Shown here one piece after another: positions 57,435 to 64,000 of a DNA stretch of 64,000 bases. The notes under the pieces were generated by a model. That model saw nothing but the letters and a program-made list of their open reading frames with translations, had not been told where the DNA came from and ran no database searches. The stretch is from Rhodeus uyekii (lineage: Eukaryota > Chordata > Actinopteri > Cypriniformes > Acheilognathidae). The position numbers and the translations under genes are program-made. Each line of letters starts with the position of its first letter. The first letter of the stretch is position 1. The stretch is taken from positions 3,179,001-3,243,000 of the forward strand of contig JAWRVZ010000039.1 in NCBI GenBank assembly GCA_037043235.1, written 5' to 3'.

Positions 57435-58592
57435 GTGAGTTATATGTCATCTATTATCATCTTTACTGGCAAACCTTGACTCCTCTGTGAATCAGATGTA
57501 TGTGCTGTTATAAAGAAAAGCTGCCATTTGTCCTAGAAAAATACATTTACAAATACATTTTTAGTACTATTATTATTCAAATGTATTATAATAGTAGTAA
57601 TATAATAATAATAAGTTATTGAATTGGTAATAATGATAATTATTATTATTTAAAAATTTAATTATTAATAATTATGTGTTTTTACATTATTCAAACTAGA
57701 AAATTGATAACTTATTATTATCCATTTAATAAAATAAAATAATTAGACACAAAACAATAATTATTTTTGTTATTATTACTGTTGTTGTTGTTATTATTAT
57801 TACTTTAATATATTATTATATACTATTAAATGTTATCAAAATGTATTCATTTAATAATTTATTATTGAAAACAGTTTATTATAAGAAGAATTTTACTATT
57901 ATCATGCAATTGTTTTAGAATATTGAATGTTTTGTTTTTACTATTATTATTATTGTAATATATATATATATATATATACTGTTAAATATATAATACCTTT
58001 TCTTCTTCTTATAAACAATTTAATAGAGAGTTTATTATTATTGAAAACCATTAAATATGTTTTAATAGAGGTTTTGTTTTTTATTATTATTATTATAATA
58101 TATATATATATACTATTAAATATATAATACCTTTTCTTATAAACAGTTGAATAGATAGTTTATTATTATTGAAAACCATTAAATATGTAATGAAATGGAT
58201 TATTAAAATAAATATACTGATCTTTAATTATTATCTATTAACAATTAGATACAAAACAAGTATACAATGGGCTTTATGTATGATGGCAGAAATATCAAAT
58301 AATATCAAAACATAATTATGTTTTACAAAAACAGAAAATTATTGACTAGAAAATCTGACTTTTACATATATTTTGCCTGAAATTTCCTATATCATTTATT
58401 CAAGTTATATGGTGATGAATGTATTTGTGCATTTCGTACAAAATGTAATGGAAAAGAATGTGCTCATACTCTGTTAATTTGATGAGTCAGACCTTCACTT
58501 GAACACTCTCTGATGTCAGTAGTGACTGCTGATGACGCTGACGTCGCACAGCTGGCCTTTTCCTCCGCTGACGGCCTCTCACTGTGTTTCAG
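57435..58592 (+). other. tpst1 intron 5
   Basis: About 1.16 kb, GTGAGT to TGTGTTTCAG. Extremely AT-rich, with TTATTA runs and a roughly 140-bp tandem near-duplication (57929-58070 and 58071-58189). No exon is supported. Confidence 0.6.
57929..58189. repeat. Two-copy tandem duplication, about 142-bp unit
   Basis: Unit 1 (57929-58070) and unit 2 (58071-58189) share in order GTTTTGTTTTT, a TTA run, a TA run, 'aatatataataccttttctt', 'ataaaca', 'tttattattattgaaaacca' and 'ttaaatatgt'. Unit 2 is shorter through contraction of the TA run and of a CTT run. Confidence 0.7.
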
Positions 58593-59270
58593 GGCTGAGT
58601 GGAAGCAGATACCGTGGGACCATGATGGACTTGCGTCACCCCCGCTATGCTGGGACCTCCATGCATGGAAAAAACACACATACACACACACACACACACA
58701 CACAGAGAGGCCTCTGGACTCGGAGAACTCTTTTGTAGGACAGTTTTGGCCTTTGATGTTGTACTGTAACAATTGTGGCCTAAGAATGTCATTGCTGTTC
58801 TGAATTTTGTGTTTTCTTCTTTTCTGTTTTTCCACACTACTGTTTTCATTTTCAGACATTTTCTTGGCTTCATAAACCTGTGATTCTGTTATAAGAAAAT
58901 ACAGTGGACTTAATTTGCTACAAGGAAATATTTATGGAGGAGCATTGGCTTTAGAAGGCGCAAATGTAATATTGGTTTTTGTTTTCATGCCTTCGTAATG
59001 TGCAATTCCTTGGGTACTGAATGATGTGCAAGACTTCAATCTTCTGTAGAGATAGACGTGCTTTGGCAATGGAGTGACCTTATGTACTTTGAGAAGTTGT
59101 AATAAATGAGCTGCCAGTGTTGAACGGAAGAGGCTCATTGACATTTTCTCCGTTGGCAGAGAAACGCGCATCGTTGGTGTTGTTTTTACGATTGTTATTT
59201 TTGTACTTGTGTAAAACATAATTATGTACTCTTATTTCTTTCAATGAAATAAACCCCTGAGCGCTGTTGC
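58593..59270 (+). other. tpst1 exon 6, 3'UTR and poly(A) signals
   Basis: Acceptor TGTGTTTCAG|GGCTG. Two AATAAA signals, 59101-59106 and 59248-59253, could give two 3' ends; cleavage after the second would be near 59265-59275. A CA microsatellite is at 58674-58704. A final non-coding exon is also found in mammalian TPST1. Confidence 0.65.
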
Positions 59271-59424
59271 CAGCCAATTTACTGACATTAGTCAGATTCT
59301 TGTATTAGCAGCAGGAAGCAAGTGTCATTACTGTCATTTGTGTGGCTCCCTCTAGCGGTTACTTTGATGCACAATGACTCTTTCATTTATACTGTCCTGT
59401 AAAATACCATTTAATGTCTCAAAT

Positions 59425-59760
59425 GCTCACCAAGGCTGCATTTATTTTATCAAAAATGTGATGATATTGTGAAATATTATTACAGTTTAATATACTGAGT
59501 TCCTGTTATGTCAAATCTGGATTTTCAGCACCGTTTCCACAGTCTTCAGTGTCACATGATGCTTCTGAAATTCTTCCAATATGATTATTTGCTGCTCAAG
59601 ACACATTTCTTATTTTTTTTTCACTTCATATTTTTGTGGAAACTGTGACTTTCTTTTCTGGCTTCTTTGAAGAATAGAAAGTTGTAAAGAACTTGATTTG
59701 AAACGCATCTTTTGTAATATAATTTTTTTTTCTGATACTTTGATCAATTTAATGCATTTT
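59425..59760 (+). repeat. Cyprinid dispersed repeat, copy 4
   Basis: 'tgctcaccaaggctgcattt', 'gatattgtgaaatattatta', 'gattttcagcaccgtttcca', 'cagtgtcacatgatgcttct', 'gctgctcaagacacatttct': the same blocks as 20700-21075, more complete at the 5' side. The tail decays after about 59720. Confidence 0.75.
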
Positions 59761-61599
59761 TTTTAAATTACTTACACAATTGTATTGTGTAAATAGATTG
59801 TAGTTAGTAACGCAATCCAATTCTTTACACATTTAAGGTAATTTAATCTGATTACTTTTTAAATACTTTGACCTAACTGATCACACTGATTTTAATAGGA
59901 TAATCTTGTACCTTATTGATCTAAAACTACAAAGTGAAAGAAATTTAAACAGGGCATTTAAATATGAAATTATGTGAATTTGTACATTTTAATGTGTTTG
60001 AAAGACAAGCGCCTTCTAAAGACAGTCATACATGGTTAAGTGACTCACTGAGTGACAATTCAAATAATAAATCATGTGTTTGTCAGGAGCCGATTAGATA
60101 CAAGTGAAATGATTTTTGTATATCCAGATATCAAGTTTCCAAATATCAGTTTTCAGTGACAGATACATATCCCACAAACCTGGAAGATCTTCATTTAAAA
60201 AATAAATAAAAAAGTGGGGGAAATTTATACATTTTGAATCATTTACTGCCATTGTGAGAAAACATGTAATCAATAAAAGATGAACTGTAGGCTGATTATG
60301 ATGATTGAAAAACATGAAATCTAAATCCAATTACTTTATATTTGCAATCTGATTACATGTTACTGTTAACTAAAAATGTACACTTAAGCAGCCGTTTTTC
60401 TGCATATGAAAATGTTTTAATTGTAAGGAACGACTTTTTGCCATAATACATGTACATTCAAGATTAATGATACATCTGTTACAATACATAATTCATTCTG
60501 ATGTTTGCGTCCAAACAAAAATGTACATATATATTTTAACCGATTAGAAACCAGTGCACAATGTTGATAAGGGACATAACAGTCAACAAGTAACAAAGGT
60601 TTCCCACATTCAAATTCATTGTACAGCTCTCCAGGGTTAGCACAGTCTCTCAAACTAAAGTAAAAATAGAGTCTGAAATACAGCTGACGGTTGTGTCCTC
60701 ATAGAAATACAGGGCTTTTCTCTTTATTTACACTGCAATAATACACATGGAAAGAAGGATAATAAATATTTCAAAGTAGAAATAAAAAGAAATGATTTGC
60801 CTTTATGCACTTCATCAACAGTCTTCGAGGTATGGTTTAACATTGCACACGTATATGACAAGAACGATGATGTTTTAGAGGCTTTGGTACAGGAGCTCCT
60901 GTCAGAAGTAAACCTTTCATAGGGGACAAAACATCCCGCGCACTCGCACGCATTCAACTGGAACCAGGAACAAAAGGAATTGGCAAGATTTGAGGCAGTG
61001 ACTAATAGGCACCCTATTCTCCCATAATGTCAGCTGTTGTTTTGGTTTTGGACTGATTTAGGCTGTTCAGAATAGCATATTACCATAATATTACTTCTGC
61101 AATATAAAGTCTGCATACTACGCACAATGTGTGAATTGTCTGTATGCATGAAATAATACCCTGATGAGCAAACGAGCAGCATATTAAACCATTTCTTATA
61201 TAATTGATTTATTTGATCAGCATGCCAACTCTAAATGCACTGCACTGTATACTATTCATGAACAAACAATAGGCAGTGTACCGTATTAAGTATGCAGTCA
61301 GCTAGTAACCTGTTCTGAACAGCTTTAGGCATCAAATTGGAAAATGGGGAAGACGGTATGGAAGTGCAACCAGTATGCAGTGACACATTTGATGAAATAC
61401 AGCCATAACGTGCTGAGAGCAGGTCAAATTTAGTGACGTTTGTCATTTCAAATCAAACTGTTTGAAATGCGTTTCAGTCTAAACAGTCAGATCAGATTTA
61501 TTCAAGTACTGTAGTTTCATGATTTGGGACATGATACGAGTTCCTCACTTGCAAGCGCGAATAATCAGTCATGCAGACTGGATGTGAAAATAACGACAG
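59761..61599. other. Intergenic stretch, no gene supported
   Basis: AT-rich DNA downstream of tpst1. The pieces 'aacgcaatccaattcttta' (59811) and 'tgcaatctgattacatgtta' (60343) resemble each other in inverse sense, as at the ends of a decayed transposon. Antisense ORFs at 60094-61446 have no recognisable motif. Confidence 0.35.
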
Positions 61600-62345
61600 G
61601 ATTTATGTAAACGTCTGTTCAGTAGTTTGGGGTCGGCAAGATTTACAAAAAAAATAATAATAATACGTCTTATGCTCACAAAGGTTGCATATACTTGATC
61701 AAAAATACAGTAAAAACTGCAAAGCTGAGTTACTCCAGTTCTCAGTGTCACATGATCCTTCAGAAATCATTCTAAGTTGCTGATTTGTTGCTCAAGACAT
61801 TTCTAATTATTATTATTATCAGCAATGTTGAAAACAGTTGTGCTTTTGCTGAATAGAACAGCATTTATTTGAAATAGAAATTTTGTGGTAAACATTGTAA
61901 ATACATTGACTGTCACTTTTACCCAATTTAATGAGTCCTCCCAACGTTTTACACATTAAAAAATACAGTGATCCCTCGTTTATCGGGTTTAATGTGGACC
62001 GGAACCCTCGGCGATAGGTGAAAATCTGCGAAGTAGGATCAGCCAATCAGATAACAGAATACATCCACTCGTGCTCTCATTCGTCGATCTCGCGCCGAGA
62101 ACCAATCACGTGCTTGTCTGAGTGCCGTGGGTGTGTACAAAGCCTCTGAGAGAGTTTCTCTCTTTGTCTGGCATCCTGGGAACCGTTTCTCTCGCATCAC
62201 GTTGAAACAACGCTGCTTTCCTCAATACGGCTGCTGATATGGCGGTATTTTGAATTTTTATTATTCGATAAATATTTTTGGCCACGAAACTTTAACTGTG
62301 AAGTAGCGAGGGATAATTATATATTATCCTACCGACCCCGAACGT
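61600..62345 (+). repeat. Cyprinid dispersed repeat, copy 5, with a Tigger inserted in its tail
   Basis: 'agtagtttggggtcggcaag', 'cttatgctcacaaaggttgc', 'cagtgtcacatgatccttca', 'gaaaacagttgtgcttttgc', 'cagcatttatttgaaataga' run to 61963. The tail resumes as 'cctaccgaccccgaacgttt' after 62327. The Tigger at 61966-62319 lies between. Confidence 0.7.
61966..62319. mobile_element. Tigger-like MITE (family 2), about 354 bp
   Basis: The left end CAGTGATCCCTCGTTTATCG follows TA (61964-61965). The right end 'gcgagggataattata' is a degraded complement next to TA. Internal sequence 'ggcatcctgggaaccgtttc' recurs inverted in 53042-53146. No transposase. Confidence 0.68.
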
Positions 62346-62632
62346 TTAGTACGGCATGTGGAGAGTGTACAAAACATGAAGGAAGCAGATAAAGCCAACC
62401 AAAATGGAACAGGTTAATTAGTCTCGTCACACTCTTTCCATCATGCGGAAGCAGATTGCTGACCCGTGGAAGAGTCTGGACCCTTTCCAGACTTTAGGAC
62501 ACTGTAGTGAACACCTCAACCCTTCCCTTCCTGCCAAAGAGGAGCATCACGGGTGTCACAGAGCGACAGATTCAAAGTGCAAAAGTATGGACGCAGGTCA
62601 TGAAACATGTTACAAAGGCAACGTCAACTACT

Positions 62633-63194
62633 TTTATTCCGAGATCCCCGTCGTCATCACCTTCAACGAATCGAACAGAAGAAAAGGGGCAAGAAAGACG
62701 CTAAACAAGAAGTACTAGTACAAGGTTATTGGCACAGTCCTTTTGGTCACACACTGTTTGGACGACTTCTTCGTGGCTTAGTTATTATTTAAGGGAGCTA
62801 ACGAAGCCTCTTTTGAGGACTCAAAAGTGTGCTCGGCTAAACTGTCCGACGGCATGTTTTATTCGAGGCGGACAAAACCGTTGTCTCCATTAAGAGTGGA
62901 ATAATAACATTTGTCGGCCGTTAGGGAAGGGACACGGAGGCTTCTCATGTGTTATAAAAGCAGATCTAAAAGGACCTGATTGGTGTGGCGTGTGCTGGAG
63001 GCGCGTACAGCAAGAAATGGAAAATAAACCTCAGTCACAGTGTGCTCAAACACCACGAGCATGCAGACAACGCCAGGGTCTGACACAACGGCATTCTGTG
63101 GCAGGCAAACGATATAAAGAGTCAAGACGTCGAGGCAGATCCCGAGCCGTCTCGAGCCGGAGGAGATTCGGTGGGCAGCAGCCTACTCTTGTTC
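62633..63194 (-). other. 3'UTR of an unidentified - strand gene
   Basis: GC-richer than the tpst1 introns and downstream of the stop at 63195-63197. AATAAA signals on the - strand lie at 62863-62858 and 62638-62633, either of which could end the transcript. The + strand ORFs in 62443-63211 are probably shadows of this UTR. Confidence 0.4.
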
Positions 63195-63283
63195 TCACTT
63201 GTTCTCGATAAGGGTCTGCACCTTGTGTACCAGCTCCCGCGCTATTTGGAGGATGTGCTGCACGTCGTGGCGCTCGGCCATCT
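63195..63283 (-). CDS. Last coding exon of an unidentified gene (partial)
   Basis: On the - strand a pyrimidine-rich acceptor, TTCTTCTCTAACAG, is followed by a GC-rich exon reading MAERHDVQHILQI then ARELVHKVQTLIENK and TGA. The phase leaves two bases (AG) before the Met codon if the first AG is used. The peptide looks helical, as in a coiled-coil or amphipathic C-terminus. I do not recognise the family. The rest of the gene would lie beyond 64000. An alternative is that the ATG is a start in a short ORF, but the acceptor and following signals favour a terminal exon. The gene is convergent with tpst1. Confidence 0.45.
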
Positions 63284-63840
63284 CTGTTAGAGAAGAACAC
63301 AAAGAATACAGTGATTCAGAAGAGTGACATTTTCACATTGCCACATGCTGCATTTCCCTTTTGAAACTCTGTTGTGCTGTACTCGTATTTAAAGCTGAAG
63401 TGCGTCTCTTGATGTTAAAGGCACACTTTCTAACTTTCTTCTGTTTATACAAGTTACATCATGAGTCCATTTTCCAAATTATGTTTTTTGTCTATCTTGA
63501 ATCACTACGTTACTCATATAGTATAGGTTTCTATTCAGACTATTTTAGACTAAGCTGTGGAGTCGCCATACATAAACAAAAGAGAAGTAGCTCATTTTGC
63601 AGATTCTGCTGCAAGTCGGATGCGGTTTTATTAACAAACCGCCTAAAGTTACATAGTTAAGATCTTAAAATGAAAGCATTAGGGGGTCAGTGAAAATGAA
63701 AAGAAAAATACATGTAATTATTTTTTAATGTTCATCAAAGTTAAGGTGATAATGTAAAGTTGTTTATTTGTAAAATGTTTAATGCCATCTTAATTTTCTC
63801 ATGCTTTTTAAATAAAGTTGGAAATAATTTATAGTATCAC
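63284..63840 (-). other. Presumed intron of the - strand gene
   Basis: AT-rich; the ORF at 63361-63660 on the + strand has no recognisable motif. No further exon was found before the window end. Confidence 0.35.
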
Positions 63841-64000
63841 TTTACGGTAAGGGTACATGAATTATCATGAATTCATCCATGAACTAATGCATGAATTATG
63901 CATTAATATCTCATGAATTATCAGGAACTCACAGAAGTTCAAAGTGTTTCATTCATGACTTCATGGATGAACAACACTTTAATTAAAGCATTAACTAAGG
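63841..64000. repeat. Terminal repeat of ATGAATTATCATGAATTC-type motifs
   Basis: After 'cactttacggtaagggtaca' the sequence is dense in overlapping motifs such as TCATGAATTATCATG, ATTCATCCATGAAC and GCATGAATTATGCAT, many self-complementary. This resembles a dispersed cyprinid repeat whose end lies beyond the window. Confidence 0.5.

Noticed and set aside
62443..62792. + strand ORFs of 61-91 codons near the window end
   Set aside because: They overlap each other in different frames and probably lie in, or just past, the 3'UTR of the - strand gene; no recognised domain.

Overview
The window is vertebrate nuclear DNA, very probably from a cyprinid fish. It is AT-rich, has long introns, canonical GT-AG splice sites and AATAAA signals, and is full of teleost or cyprinid-type repeats: a 5S-rRNA-derived SINE3, tRNA-derived SINEs with the CTTTGGATAAAAGC tail, TTAA-flanked palindromic MITEs, piggyBac, Tigger/pogo and Tc1-like elements. 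No prokaryotic, CRISPR or viral gene is seen.

The one host gene that can be read completely is tpst1 (Golgi tyrosylprotein sulfotransferase 1) on the + strand, spanning about 17.2-59.3 kb. Exon 1 (about 17200-17626) is non-coding and sits behind a GC-box/CCAAT promoter. Exon 2 (25607-26615) carries the end of the 5'UTR, the start codon and about three quarters of the enzyme. Exon 3 is 42552-42750, exon 4 is 55807-55857, exon 5 (57365-57434) holds the stop, and exon 6 (58593 to about 59270) is 3'UTR. The splice phases fit and give a 372-residue protein. The 5'UTR has three upstream ORFs, including an ATG-TAA start-stop element.

Upstream (1-17 kb) no host gene was recognised. The region holds dispersed repeats, SINE pieces, palindromic MITEs and a decayed Tc1-like transposase. 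Intron 1 carries a 600-bp pogo-like non-autonomous element. Intron 2 carries a nearly intact LINE (endonuclease, reverse transcriptase and C-terminal zinc finger, 1044 residues from its first ATG) in the sense orientation, a 1.26-kb TIR element with a perfect 6-bp target duplication, and a 1.36-kb pogo-like element with a transposase tail remnant.

Intron 3 is a nest of insertions. A 2.24-kb piggyBac element with TTAA duplications carries two SINEs, one of them a SINE3 splitting its dead transposase. The piggyBac in turn lies between the two halves of a MITE. Further on, a Tigger element carrying a CpG-dense 31-bp minisatellite splits an older cyprinid repeat.

After tpst1 (59.3-64 kb) there are more cyprinid repeats with a second Tigger insertion, then the apparent last coding exon and 3'UTR of an unidentified gene on the - strand (63283-63195), tail-to-tail with tpst1. 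No novel multi-gene system is apparent. The unusual signals are the uORF cluster, the ATGA overlap ahead of the LINE ORF, the 6-bp-TSD element, the strong double hairpin at 43.8 kb and the nested transposons.
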